In this document: piece by piece, positions 42,451 to 51,773 of the stretch
How positions within the stretch are numbered: the stretch's first letter is position 1
Layout of the letters: each line of letters opens with the position of its first letter
Origin: CAIKBL01 sp050247235
GTDB lineage: Bacteria > Pseudomonadota > Gammaproteobacteria > Ga0077536
Assembly (NCBI GenBank): GCA_050247235.1
Contig: JBFWUN010000017.1
Location: 11,004-75,003 of the forward strand
Direction of reading: 5' to 3'
DNA length: 64,000 nucleotides
Notes under the pieces: model-generated
What the model was told of the DNA's origin: nothing
Databases searched by the model: none
What the model saw: the letters and a program-made list of their open reading frames with translations, nothing else
Made by a program: the position numbers and the translations under genes

Positions 42451-44592
42451 TCAGGTGGTCAGCCGCCGGTAGATGTCCGCCACCTTGTACGGCAGCTTCT
42501 GCACGTCGTCGACGACCGTGAAGTTGGATGGGCCGAACATGTGCGGGAGGTACGACTGGGCCTCCTTGTCGATGGTGATGCAGAAGGGATGGATGCCGCT
42601 TCGCTTGACCTCCAGCAGTGCATGGCGGGTGTCTTCCACGCCGTACCGGCCGCGGTAGCTGCCGTAATCCTCCGGCTTGCCGTCGGACAACGTGATCAGC
42701 AGCTTCGTGCGCGCCTGCACGGCGTTGAGCATCTTCCCGAGATGGCGTATCGCAACACCCATGCGCGTATAGGCTTTCGGCGCCATGCCGCTGATCCGGC
42801 GCTTGACGTCGCTGCCGTACGACTCCCGGAACGTCTTGATCCGATAGATCTCGCAGCGCTTGTTGGTGCGGCCGGAGAAGCCGTAGATCGCGTACTGGTC
42901 ACCCAGGGTCTCAACCGCCTCGCACAGCAGGATCAGAGACTCGCGCTCCGCATCGTTGACCCAGCCCTTGGTGGAGCCGCTCATGTCCACCATGAACATC
43001 ACGGCGACGCTGCGGCCCGACTTGCGGAAATGGGTGTAGAGCCGATCGCTCATCTCGCGCCCCTGCAGGCGATCGACGTGGGCTTCGATCAGTGCATCGA
43101 GATCGAGTTCGTCGCCGTGCGGCTGCCGCTTCTGCCGCTGGGCCTCGCTGAGGATCGCTTCGAACACGCGCTGGATCGACTTCGCCAGACCGCGATACTT
43201 CTCGCGCGTCACGGCCACGAAACCTTCGTCACCGAACGGAACATCGTGTTCGGTGAGCGCGCAGAACGCCTCGCGAAAGCGCTGTCGCGTGTAGTCCCAC
43301 TCCGGGTAGAGTTCCACGCGATGCGGCGTATCCGCGCCGTCGGGTTCGTCCCCCGGACCCTGGGTGGATTCCCGGTCCGCCGGGTACGCGTCCTTGATGG
43401 CCCGCGGATCGAGGTAGTCGTCCTCGATGTCGCCGAGATCCTGCATGATGGAGTTCAGCAGCGACTCGAGCTCCGGCCCCATCGGCACGTGCTCCTGGTT
43501 GTACTTGAGCTCGTAATGCTCGGTGTTCGGTTGCGCGTCCTCCGCGCGGCCCACCGTGAACCGGTTGGACGTGTCGGCGCCGCCCCCGGCATCATCCGGA
43601 CTCTGCAGATCGAGATCGCGCTGCAACGTGTTCAGAGAGCGCTGCAGTGCCGACTTCTCGCGGGGGATCCGCCGGAACAGCACTTCGCGCACCTTGGCCG
43701 GAAACATCTCGCCCTGGAAGCGCAGCGCGGGCGGCAGGGGCAGGCCGCGGCATTCGGCCACCAGCGCCAGGCTGTCGTGTGCGGTGGCGTCGGCTTCCTC
43801 CAGCCGCCGCACCTTCGCCGCGAACGCCTGCCACGCACCGCGGGCCGCGTCGTCCTCGTAGGCGATGGATTCCATCTCGCGATGCAGGCCAGGCAGCTCG
43901 CGGGCCAGGCACGCGCGCAGCCGCACGCTTTCCAGGCGCTGGTACACGGGCCAGGTATCCGCTGCGTCAAGCTGCCGGATGGCCTGCTCGAGCGCGCGGT
44001 ATCGCCAGGTGCCGTATCGGTTCTGCGCCCACAGGAACGCCGCGGTGCACTTGTAGAGCGACGCGTTGGCCGCCCGGTCCGCGAGCAGCCCGAGGCTGGG
44101 CGGCAGGAAGATCTTCTCGGTGTCGGTGTATGCCACCGGCTCACTCGCGATCTGCAGTCCGCGTCCGCCGAGCCCGCGCACGAGGTAGCGCAACAGTCCG
44201 GCCACCTGGTCGAAGCTGCAACCCGCCTGGTTTTCCGCGTGCGCCTGGACGTAGGCCTGCAGGCCGTCGAACACCTCGATCCCGAAGCCGAGTCCGCGGT
44301 TGTCGAACGCATCCATCGCCTTGATGATCCAGTCCTCGACGGCGGCCTCGTCGAGCAGGCGGAAAGCGCGTGGGGCGTTCGCGATGAAGTGCGCGGCGAG
44401 TTCGTCGTTCGACAGCGCGATCACTTCCGTCCAGTGGTAGACGAAGTCCTGCTGTTCGCGCTCGAGCTCCGCGATCTCCGCGATTACCTCGGGGGCGCGC
44501 GGAAGTCGCGCCATCACCTGCCCGGAGATCTTCTCCAGGTCCTTCTGAACCCGGATGAGGTTGAACAGGTTCTGACGCGCGCCGTCGCTCAT
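42451..44592 (-). CDS. NorD/CbbO-family protein with von Willebrand A domain
   Basis: A 713-residue protein. The C-terminal VWA domain (about 525-710) has an intact metal-ion site D536-M-S538-G-S540, then later TLSDGKPEDYGSYRGRYG. The N-terminal part (about 1-480) is helical. NorD and CbbO work with a MoxR ATPase to activate nitric oxide reductase (NorCB) or form I/II RubisCO. Neither norCB nor cbbLS/cbbM is in this window, so the client is unknown. The partner ATPase starts 23 bases upstream in the same transcript. Confidence 0.88.
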   Translation of the reverse strand: MSDGARQNLFNLIRVQKDLEKISGQVMARLPRAPEVIAEIAELEREQQDFVYHWTEVIALSNDELAAHFIANAPRAFRLLDEAAVEDWIIKAMDAFDNRGLGFGIEVFDGLQAYVQAHAENQAGCSFDQVAGLLRYLVRGLGGRGLQIASEPVAYTDTEKIFLPPSLGLLADRAANASLYKCTAAFLWAQNRYGTWRYRALEQAIRQLDAADTWPVYQRLESVRLRACLARELPGLHREMESIAYEDDAARGAWQAFAAKVRRLEEADATAHDSLALVAECRGLPLPPALRFQGEMFPAKVREVLFRRIPREKSALQRSLNTLQRDLDLQSPDDAGGGADTSNRFTVGRAEDAQPNTEHYELKYNQEHVPMGPELESLLNSIMQDLGDIEDDYLDPRAIKDAYPADRESTQGPGDEPDGADTPHRVELYPEWDYTRQRFREAFCALTEHDVPFGDEGFVAVTREKYRGLAKSIQRVFEAILSEAQRQKRQPHGDELDLDALIEAHVDRLQGREMSDRLYTHFRKSGRSVAVMFMVDMSGSTKGWVNDAERESLILLCEAVETLGDQYAIYGFSGRTNKRCEIYRIKTFRESYGSDVKRRISGMAPKAYTRMGVAIRHLGKMLNAVQARTKLLITLSDGKPEDYGSYRGRYGVEDTRHALLEVKRSGIHPFCITIDKEAQSYLPHMFGPSNFTVVDDVQKLPYKVADIYRRLTT

Positions 44593-44615
44593 GGCGGGAA
44601 AATAAAACGCGCGAC

Positions 44616-45425
44616 CTAGAATACTGCGGAGGCCAGCTCGTGGACCGCGTGCAGGAGCTCCACGTCGTCAGTGAGTGCGTGCCCTACCGCCGTGTCGCAG
44701 GCAAGCGTCGGCGCGACCCCGCTCGCGATCAGCTTGGCGGCATTCACCAGCAGGCGTGTGCTCGCGCCTTCGTCGAGCCCGCTGCCCTTCAGGTTGCGCG
44801 TGTGTTCCCCGAACTTCACGAGGCGGCGCGCAACGTCCGTGTCAACGCCGGACTCGGTCACGATGATCTTCTGCTCGAGCGCCGGCGTCGGGTAGCCGAA
44901 CTCGAGCGCGACGAAGCGCTGGCGGGTGCTCTGCTTCAGGTCCTTCAGCACGCTCTGGTAGCCGGGGTTGTACGACACGACGAGACAGAACTCGCGCGGC
45001 ACCTGCAGCAGCTGGCCGAGCTTGTCGACCGGCAGGATGCGGCGATCGTCGCACAGCGGATGAATCACGACCGAGGTGTCCTTGCGGGCCTCGACGATTT
45101 CGTCGAGATAGCAGATCGCCCCGTGCCGCACCGCGTACGTCAGCGGACCGTCGAGCCACTCCGTCTCACCGCCCCGCACCAGGTAGCGCCCCACCAGGTC
45201 AGCCGCCGTCAGGTCGTCATGACACGCCACGGTCACCAGGGGGCGCTTGAGGTACCAGCTCATGTAGTGCACGAAGCGCGTCTTGCCGCACCCGGTCGGG
45301 CCCTTGAGCAGGATCGGCAGCTGGTTGCGGTAGGCGGCGGCGAACACTGTGATCTCGTCACCGTTTGCTTCGTAATACGGTTCTTCCTCGATGAGGCGAT
45401 CGGCCGCGTGGGCAGTGGTGTTCAA
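44616..45425 (-). CDS. NorQ/CbbQ-family MoxR AAA+ ATPase
   Basis: A 269-residue AAA+ ATPase with Walker A GPTGCGKT (42-49), Walker B AICYLDEIVEAR, sensor 1 LVVSYNPGYQ and the C-terminal CbbQ domain. It is expected to form hexamers that remodel a client through the VWA protein encoded next. The start is TTG 45425, with GAGG 8 bases upstream. It is divergent from a membrane-anchored dihaem cytochrome c. Confidence 0.9.
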   Translation of the reverse strand: MNTTAHAADRLIEEEPYYEANGDEITVFAAAYRNQLPILLKGPTGCGKTRFVHYMSWYLKRPLVTVACHDDLTAADLVGRYLVRGGETEWLDGPLTYAVRHGAICYLDEIVEARKDTSVVIHPLCDDRRILPVDKLGQLLQVPREFCLVVSYNPGYQSVLKDLKQSTRQRFVALEFGYPTPALEQKIIVTESGVDTDVARRLVKFGEHTRNLKGSGLDEGASTRLLVNAAKLIASGVAPTLACDTAVGHALTDDVELLHAVHELASAVF

Positions 45426-45566
45426 ACAGGTTTCCTCGGCTGCACGTTGGGCTCACGGGTGGTCGCGCAACGCCACTGTCGGTCGTCGCGCCAGAGGGAT
45501 TATCAGTCGAAACGGTCGCGGGCGTCACACCCGTCCCCCGGTTCTAGTTCGGGTGGGTGAATTCGC

Positions 45567-45572
45567 TATAAT
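45567..45572 (+). promoter_or_regulatory. Perfect -10 element (TATAAT) before the dihaem cytochrome
   Basis: TATAAT lies 117 bases before the ATG at 45689, predicting a leader of about 110 bases. The leader shows no riboswitch fold I can recognise, and no -35 at standard spacing is clear. Confidence 0.5.
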
Positions 45573-45688
45573 GCCGGCCGGTCGCGAATGGGGGGCCGTG
45601 CGTGCGCAGCGCACGCAGGTCGAGTCCGCTTCACAGAAACACCGCGCCTCGTTCGGCGGGGCGGCGCCATCACGAGGGGTATCGAGCG

Positions 45689-46567
45689 ATGAGTTCCGAG
45701 CACGACAATGCACGACAGGACGCGGTTTTCATCCGCAATTTCGCGACGGTCCTCGCCGGCTTGACGGTCATTTTCGTGGTCATCGTCATCCTGGCACGCG
45801 TGGTCTACGACAAGTTCGCCGTGCCGCAGGACAGCTACACCGCCGGCATGGAGGAACGTCTCGCGCCCGTCGGACAGGTCAACTCGAGCGGCGAGCCAGT
45901 CACCTTGGCCGGCAGCGCCCCGGCAGCCGAGGCGATGGCCCCTGCGAGCGCACCCGCCGCCGCGGCCTCTCCCGGCGAGGCCGCATACAACAAGGTCTGC
46001 TTCGCGTGTCACGCGCAAGGCATCGCCGGCGCCCCGAAGATGGGTGACGCCGCGGCCTGGGAAACGCGCCTCGCGCAGGGCAACGACACGCTGTACAAGC
46101 ACGCGATCGAAGGCTTCACCGGCCAGGCCGGCATGATGCCGCCGAAGGGCGGCGCGGTGGATATGTCGGATGACGACATCAAGGCCGCCGTGGACTTCAT
46201 GGTCAAGGCCGTGCAGGGCGGTGGCGCCGACGCCGCCGCAACCCCGGCGCCTGCCGCCGCAGCGGACACCGCACCCGCCGCGGACGCGGCGGCGCCGGCC
46301 GTGGCGGACACCAGCGCAAAGGGCAAGGAAATCTATGACGCAGTGTGCTTCGCGTGCCACACGCCCGGTGCGGCGGGTGCCCCCAAGCTCGGCGATGCTG
46401 CAGCCTGGGGCCCACGGATCGCGAAGGGTATGGACATGCTGTACGACCACTCCATCAACGGCTTCATGGGTGAAGCCGGCCTGATGCCACCGAAGGGCGG
46501 ACGCCCCGACTTCGCGGACGCGGACATCAAGGCCGCGGTGGACTACATGACCGCCAACAGCAAGTGA
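45689..46567 (+). CDS. Membrane-anchored dihaem cytochrome c (tandem c5-like domains)
   Basis: 292 residues: short cytoplasmic tail, one membrane helix (about 18-38), an Ala-rich periplasmic linker, then two similar cytochrome c5-like domains with C104-FA-CH and C220-FA-CH, each followed by GMMPPKGG or GLMPPKGG with the axial Met. The two domains are joined by a low-complexity Ala/Pro linker (about 178-208) and look like an internal duplication. A likely electron shuttle to a terminal oxidase or reductase. ATG 45689 is chosen as the start just before the membrane anchor; a frame extension upstream is arginine-rich. Divergent from norQ. Confidence 0.87.
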   Translation: MSSEHDNARQDAVFIRNFATVLAGLTVIFVVIVILARVVYDKFAVPQDSYTAGMEERLAPVGQVNSSGEPVTLAGSAPAAEAMAPASAPAAAASPGEAAYNKVCFACHAQGIAGAPKMGDAAAWETRLAQGNDTLYKHAIEGFTGQAGMMPPKGGAVDMSDDDIKAAVDFMVKAVQGGGADAAATPAPAAAADTAPAADAAAPAVADTSAKGKEIYDAVCFACHTPGAAGAPKLGDAAAWGPRIAKGMDMLYDHSINGFMGEAGLMPPKGGRPDFADADIKAAVDYMTANSK

Positions 46568-46591
46568 CGCGCGACGCGTGACCGGCATGAC

Positions 46592-46615
46592 AAAGGGGCC
46601 GCGAGGCCCCTTTTT
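46592..46615 (+). terminator. Rho-independent terminator after the dihaem cytochrome
   Basis: AAAGGGGCC (46592-46600) and GGCCCCTTT (46605-46613) form a perfect 9-base stem with a GCGA loop, followed by further Ts. The A-run on the other side could let it also stop uvrD transcripts coming from the minus strand. Confidence 0.85.
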
Positions 46616-46626
46616 CGTAGGTCACG

Positions 46627-48771
46627 TCACAGTGCTTCCAGGCCGGCGTACGCGGCCACCAGCCATTTGACCCCCCCCGCGAAGTTCACCTGCACGCGCG
46701 TGTGCGCGCCGCGACCTTCGAGGTGCAGCACCACACCTTCACCGAACGTCCGATGCAGCACGCGCTGCCCGAGCTGCAGTCCGAATCCACCGGTCTCCTG
46801 CTGCAACACCGGCGAAGCAAGCGTGACGGCGCCGGTGCGCACCTCGTCGAGCAGTTCGCGCGGCACCTCGCGCAGGAAGCGCGACGCCTGCGGATAGAAA
46901 TCGGCGCCGTGCAGGCGCCGGCATTCGGCGTGCGACAGGGTCAGCCGCCGACGGGCCCGCGTGAGCCCCACGTAGCACAGCCGCCGCTCCTCCTCGAGCT
47001 GGCCGGGATCGTTGGCGGAACGCTGATGCGGAAACAGCCCTTCCTCCATGCCGACCAGGAAGACATTCGTGAATTCGAGCCCCTTGGCGGCGTGCAAGGT
47101 CATGAGCTGCACGCAGTCTTCGTACTCGCCGGCCTGTCCTTCGCCGGCTTCGAGCGCCGCGTGGCTGAGGAACGCTGCCACCAGCGGCAGTTCGGCATCG
47201 TTCTCATCGGGTTCGAAGTCGCGCGCGGCCGCCACCAGCTCGGCCAGGTTCTCGATGCGGTCGAGGCCACGTTCACCCTTCTCCTTGCGGTAATGCTCGA
47301 CGAGTCCACTCGTCTCGATCACGGTCTCGATCACGCTGTCGAGCGCGAGCCCGTCAATGCGTTCGGCGAGTGATTCGATCAGCCGCACGAACGCCGTGAG
47401 CGCGGTGGCCGCCCGCGACGGCAGTTCACGCGCGGCCAGCAGGCGTTGCGCGGCCGCCCACAAGCTGATCCGTTCCAGCCGTGCCGTGTTGCGGATCTCG
47501 TCCACGGTACGATTGCCGATACCGCGGACCGGAAGGTTCACGACCCGCTCGAACGCGGGATCGGCGTCACGGAAGCACGCGAGTCGCAGATAACCCAGCG
47601 CATCCTTGATCTCGGCGCGCTCGTAGAACTTGAAACCGCCATGCACCCGGTACGGGACGTCGGCCTGTCGCAACGCGTCTTCCAGCACGCGGGACTGCGC
47701 GCTGACCCGGTAGAGGATGGCATTCTCCGTGAAGCGATCACCCTCCTCGTGCAGCCGCCGGATGCGGTCCACGCAGTAGCGCGCTTCCTCCACGTCGTTG
47801 AACGCGGAGAACAGGCGGATCGCCTCACCGCGCTGACCGTCGGTCCACAGCTTCTTGCCGAGACGGCCCGTGTTGTTTGAGATGAGGGCATTCGCCGCGT
47901 CGAGAATCGTCCCCGTGGATCGGTAGTTCTGCTCGAGGCGGATCAGCGCGTGGGACGGGAAGTCGCGCCGGAAACGCTGCATGTTTTCGATCTGGGCGCC
48001 GCGCCAGCTGTAGATCGACTGGTCGTCGTCGCCGACGACGAAGAAGTTGGCCTGTTCAGCGACGAGGAGTTTCAGCCAGCGGTACTGGAGCGCGTTGGTG
48101 TCCTGGAACTCGTCCACCAGCACGTGGAAAAAACGCTCGCGGTAGTGTCGCAGCAACCCCGGGTTGTCGCGCCAGAGTTCGTAGCCGCGGAGCAGCAGTT
48201 CGCCGAAATCAACCAGCCCGGCGCGGGCGCAGGCATCTTCGTAAGCACGGTAGATGTCGATCAGCGTCTTCACGCCGAGATCGTTGCCGTCGTCCAGCTC
48301 GTCCGGTCGCAGACCCTCGTCCTTGCGCGCATTGATGAACCACTGCGATTCCTTCACCGGCCACTGGTCTTCGTCGAGATTCAGCCCCCGGATCACGCGC
48401 TTCAGAACCCTCGCCTGGTCCTCGGCGTCCATGATCTGGAACTGTTCGGGCAGCCGCGCCTCGCGCCAGTGGGCACGCAGCAGCCGATGCGCGATGCCGT
48501 GAAACGTGCCGACCCACATGCCGCCGAGCGGCCGCCCGAGCAGGCCTTCGATCCGCCCGCGCATTTCGGCCGCCGCCTTGTTCGTGAACGTCACACCGAG
48601 AATCCCGCTGGGCGCGGCGAGCCCCTGTTCCAGGCACCACGCGATGCGATGCACGAGCACCCGCGTCTTGCCGCTGCCGGCACCTGCGAGCACCAGCACC
48701 TGCGGTGCGGACGTCGTGACCGCCTGCTGCTGGGCTTCGTTCAGACGGGAGATGGCCTCGGCGATCGACAT
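46627..48771 (-). CDS. uvrD: DNA helicase II (UvrD)
   Basis: Superfamily 1A 3'-5' helicase in mismatch and excision repair. 714 residues: LNEAQQQAVTT, Walker A LAGAGSGKTRVL, LVDEFQDTNALQYRW, GDDDQSIYSWRGA, NYRSTGTILDAANALI, TLHAAKGLEF and VGLTRARRRL. The C-terminus carries the UvrD Tudor-like end (VLHLEGRGAHTRVQVNF, VKWLVAAYA). Slightly shorter than E. coli (720). Confidence 0.96.
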   Translation of the reverse strand: MSIAEAISRLNEAQQQAVTTSAPQVLVLAGAGSGKTRVLVHRIAWCLEQGLAAPSGILGVTFTNKAAAEMRGRIEGLLGRPLGGMWVGTFHGIAHRLLRAHWREARLPEQFQIMDAEDQARVLKRVIRGLNLDEDQWPVKESQWFINARKDEGLRPDELDDGNDLGVKTLIDIYRAYEDACARAGLVDFGELLLRGYELWRDNPGLLRHYRERFFHVLVDEFQDTNALQYRWLKLLVAEQANFFVVGDDDQSIYSWRGAQIENMQRFRRDFPSHALIRLEQNYRSTGTILDAANALISNNTGRLGKKLWTDGQRGEAIRLFSAFNDVEEARYCVDRIRRLHEEGDRFTENAILYRVSAQSRVLEDALRQADVPYRVHGGFKFYERAEIKDALGYLRLACFRDADPAFERVVNLPVRGIGNRTVDEIRNTARLERISLWAAAQRLLAARELPSRAATALTAFVRLIESLAERIDGLALDSVIETVIETSGLVEHYRKEKGERGLDRIENLAELVAAARDFEPDENDAELPLVAAFLSHAALEAGEGQAGEYEDCVQLMTLHAAKGLEFTNVFLVGMEEGLFPHQRSANDPGQLEEERRLCYVGLTRARRRLTLSHAECRRLHGADFYPQASRFLREVPRELLDEVRTGAVTLASPVLQQETGGFGLQLGQRVLHRTFGEGVVLHLEGRGAHTRVQVNFAGGVKWLVAAYAGLEAL

Positions 48772-48838
48772 GGCGCGATTCTACCAGCTGACCGCGCGGA
48801 CGGTGGTTCCTGCGCGTGGTCGTCATTGGACGATCCGC

Positions 48839-48844
48839 TACAAT
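48839..48844 (+). promoter_or_regulatory. -10 element (TACAAT) before pmbA
   Basis: TACAAT lies 30 bases before the GTG start at 48874, in the divergent uvrD-pmbA gap. No clear -35. Confidence 0.45.
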
Positions 48845-48873
48845 GCGGCAACCATCCTTCCGGCCGGGCATTC

Positions 48874-50205
48874 GTGAGCAATCCACTCTTCGCGGCGGGG
48901 CACGCCGCCGACATCGCGAGTACTGCGATCGACATCGCGAAGCGCCTCGGGCTCGCGGCCGCCGCCACCGTGAACGCGGGCGAAGGGCTGTCGGTCGGGG
49001 TGCGCAACGGCGAGGTCGAGACGCTCGAACAGCATCGTGACAAGGTCATGAGCGTGACGGTGTTCGATGGACAGCGCCGCGGCAGCGCGACCACCACCGA
49101 TTTCAGCCCTGAGTCCCTGGCGGAAACCGTCAACGCGGCGGCCCGCATCGCGCGCCTCACGGAGCCCGATCCGTACGCCGGGCTGCTGGAACCGCGCTAC
49201 CTCGCCACCGAGGTGCCGGACCTGGATCTCGATCATCCCTGGCCGATCGGCGCGGAGGAGGCGATCGATCTCGCGCGACGCTGCGAGGTCGCCGCGCGGG
49301 ACGCGGAAGCGGAAGTGGCGCAGGTGGACGAGTCCGGGGTCAGTCACTATCGCGGCGTCCACGCGTATGCGAGCTCCCACGGTTTCACGGGCAGTTATCT
49401 CGCCACGCGTCACGGCGTGAACTGCATCGTCGTCGGTGCGCGGGACGGCGCCATGCAGCGGGGCTACTGGTACAGCACGGCGCGGCATGCGGATGCGCTC
49501 GAGGATCCCGAGACCATCGGCCGCACCGCCGCGGCGCGCGCGGTCGCCAAGCTCGGCGCCCGCAAGCTCACCACCCGCAGGGCCCCGGTGCTGTTCGAAG
49601 CCCGCCTTGCCACCGGGCTCATCGCGCATCTCGTGGCCGCGGTATCCGGCGGCGCCCTCTACCGCGAGGCGAGCTTCCTGCGCAATGCCGCCGGCACCCA
49701 GGTGCTGCCGGAGCGCTTCACGATCGACGAGGATCCTTTCGTGCCGCGCGGCCTTGGCAGCACCCCGTTCGACGGCGAGGGCGGCGCGCCACGGCGCCGC
49801 CTGCTGGTGGAACGCGGGGTGCTGACGGGATACGTGCTGGACGGCTACAGCGCGCGTCGCCTGGGCCTGCCGCCCACCGGCAATGCCGGCGGCGCGCACA
49901 ACCTGCTGGTGAACGCCACGGCTGCGGACCAGGCCGCGCTACTCGGCGAGATGGGCACGGGGCTGCTCGTGACCGACCTGATGGGTCACGGTCTCAACCT
50001 GCTGACCGGGGACTACTCGCGCGGCGCGAGCGGCTTCTGGATCGAAAACGGCGCGCCTGCGTTCCCGGTGGAGGAGATCACGATTGCCGGCAACCTGCGC
50101 GACATGCTCCGCGGCATCGTCGCGATTGGTGGGGATGTCGAGCTGCGCAGCGCGATCCGCACCGGCTCGATCCTCATCGACGAAATGACGATTGCCGGGG
50201 ACTGA
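48874..50205 (+). CDS. pmbA: Metalloprotease PmbA/TldE
   Basis: 443-residue subunit of the TldD-TldE protease, which matures microcin-type and other peptides and degrades unfolded peptides. Typical segments: ATVNAGEGLSVGVRNGEVETLE, in part, YASSHGFTGSYLATRHG, and PPTGNAGGAHNLLV. As in other PmbA proteins the zinc HExxxH motif of TldD is missing. GTG 48874 is the conserved start; the long open frame upstream is antisense to uvrD and was rejected. No tldD in the window. Ends 3 bases before sthA, convergent. Confidence 0.93.
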   Translation: MSNPLFAAGHAADIASTAIDIAKRLGLAAAATVNAGEGLSVGVRNGEVETLEQHRDKVMSVTVFDGQRRGSATTTDFSPESLAETVNAAARIARLTEPDPYAGLLEPRYLATEVPDLDLDHPWPIGAEEAIDLARRCEVAARDAEAEVAQVDESGVSHYRGVHAYASSHGFTGSYLATRHGVNCIVVGARDGAMQRGYWYSTARHADALEDPETIGRTAAARAVAKLGARKLTTRRAPVLFEARLATGLIAHLVAAVSGGALYREASFLRNAAGTQVLPERFTIDEDPFVPRGLGSTPFDGEGGAPRRRLLVERGVLTGYVLDGYSARRLGLPPTGNAGGAHNLLVNATAADQAALLGEMGTGLLVTDLMGHGLNLLTGDYSRGASGFWIENGAPAFPVEEITIAGNLRDMLRGIVAIGGDVELRSAIRTGSILIDEMTIAGD

Positions 50206-50208
50206 CCT

Positions 50209-51591
50209 TCACATCTTGTTGAAGGCGTCGAGCGCGGCGATCTTGTACGCCTCGGCGAGCGTCGGGTAGTTGAACGTCGCGTTGACGAAGAACTCCAAGG
50301 TCCCCTCGAGCGCAATCACGGCCTGCCCGATGTGGATGAGCTCGGTGGCGCCTTCACCCACGATATGCGCGCCGAGCAGCCGCCGATCCTCGAGATGGAA
50401 GAGCAGCTTCAGCAGACCCTCGCGCAATCCGAGGATCTGTCCGCGCGACGTCTCGCGAAAGCGCGCCACGCCGGATTCGTACGGGATCTTCGCGGCCTTG
50501 AGTTCCTCCTCGGTCTGTCCGATCACGCTCATCTCGGGCACGGCGTAGATCCCGAACGGAAACACCGGGGTGCGTTCCTCGACCACCGGCCCTCCGAACG
50601 CGTGACAGGCGGCGCGACGTCCCTGCTCGGCGGAGGTCGACGCCAGCGCGGGGAAACCGATCACGTCGCCCGCGGCGAAGATGTGAGGGACGGTCGTCCT
50701 GAAGCAGGCATCCACCGCCAGGCGGCCGCGTTCATCCGGCGTGACGCCGGCGCGTTCGAGCGCCAGCTGATCCGTGTTGGAGACGCGTCCGGACGCGAAC
50801 AGCACCATGTCGGCGCGCACGCGCTTGCCGCTCTTGAGGTGAATGCGGACGTTCTGCGCGTCGATGGATTCGACCGACTCCACCGTCTCGCCGAGCCGCA
50901 GCGACACCCCGCGGTCGCGCAGGTGATGCACGAATTCGCCGACGATCTCGCGGTCGAGAAAGCTCAGGATCTCCTCGCGCCCGTCGATCAGGGTCACGTG
51001 CATGTCGAGCGCCGACAGCACCGACGCGTATTCCACGCCGATCACACCGGCACCCACTACCACCACGTTGCGCGGCAGTTCGCGCATGCACAGGATCTCG
51101 TCACTGTCCACGACGTTCACGCCGTCGAACGGGATGTTGGCCGGCCTGACCGGACGCGATCCGGTCGCGATCAGAATGTGTTCGCCGTGCACGACGCGCG
51201 CACCGTCATCGGTGACGACGCGGATCTCGTGCGGACTTTCGAAGCTCGCGCGACCCGCGATCGTGGTCACGTAATTGCGGTGGAGCTTGTGCTGCAGCAC
51301 CTCGATCTCGTGGCGGATCGTGACTTCGAGACGCTGCATCAGGTCGTCTGCCGTGATGCGTTCCTTCACGCGGTAGCTGCGGCCGTAGAAGCCCCGCTGG
51401 CGCCACCCGGTCAGGTAGAGCACGGTCTCGCGCAAGGTCTTGCTCGGGATCGTGCCGGTGTGCAGGCACGACCCGCCGATCTGGAAGTTCTGTTCGATCA
51501 GCAGGACGTTGCGGCCGAGCTTCGCCGCCTGGATGGCGCCGCGCTGCCCGGCCGGGCCGCTGCCGAGAACGATGAGATCGTACTTTTCCAC
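50209..51591 (-). CDS. sthA: Soluble pyridine nucleotide transhydrogenase
   Basis: Transfers hydride between NADPH and NAD+. A 460-residue flavoprotein of the disulphide reductase fold: FAD motif LGSGPAGQRGAIQAAKLG, NAD(P) motif VVGAGVIGVEYASVL and FAAGDVIGFPALAS. The active-site region is C42-LHTG-T47, in which Thr replaces the second redox Cys of lipoamide dehydrogenases, a SthA hallmark. GTG 51591 is preceded by GGGAGG; an upstream start lacks support. Confidence 0.94.
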   Translation of the reverse strand: MEKYDLIVLGSGPAGQRGAIQAAKLGRNVLLIEQNFQIGGSCLHTGTIPSKTLRETVLYLTGWRQRGFYGRSYRVKERITADDLMQRLEVTIRHEIEVLQHKLHRNYVTTIAGRASFESPHEIRVVTDDGARVVHGEHILIATGSRPVRPANIPFDGVNVVDSDEILCMRELPRNVVVVGAGVIGVEYASVLSALDMHVTLIDGREEILSFLDREIVGEFVHHLRDRGVSLRLGETVESVESIDAQNVRIHLKSGKRVRADMVLFASGRVSNTDQLALERAGVTPDERGRLAVDACFRTTVPHIFAAGDVIGFPALASTSAEQGRRAACHAFGGPVVEERTPVFPFGIYAVPEMSVIGQTEEELKAAKIPYESGVARFRETSRGQILGLREGLLKLLFHLEDRRLLGAHIVGEGATELIHIGQAVIALEGTLEFFVNATFNYPTLAEAYKIAALDAFNKM

Positions 51592-51637
51592 CGGGTGCCT
51601 CCCGCCGCCGGCGCAAGCCGCGCGCGCGCAGTGCCGA

Positions 51638-51643
51638 TACAAT
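51638..51643 (+). promoter_or_regulatory. -10 element (TACAAT) before the moxR-DUF58-tgpA operon
   Basis: TACAAT lies in the divergent gap between sthA and the MoxR gene, about 130 bases before the preferred GTG 51774 and 80 before the alternative TTG/ATG at 51720-51723. Confidence 0.4.
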
Positions 51644-51773
51644 GCCCGGCACGCCGCCGTGACCGGTTCCCCCGGAACGTGCCCGGTTACTGGCCGATAG
51701 CGGCGGTCCGTGGCTTACCTTGATGAAAGTGGGACTCGACGCCGGACGCACCGGCCCGGCCAGGGAGCGCATC

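Noticed and set aside
42166..44619. An 817-codon plus-strand frame opposite the NorD-like gene, running through tRNA-Arg.
   Set aside because: It crosses a tRNA gene in antisense and mirrors NorD codon use; no domain is visible.
47950..48873. An in-frame upstream extension of pmbA of about 300 codons.
   Set aside because: It is antisense to uvrD. The family N-terminus begins at GTG 48874, just after a -10 element.
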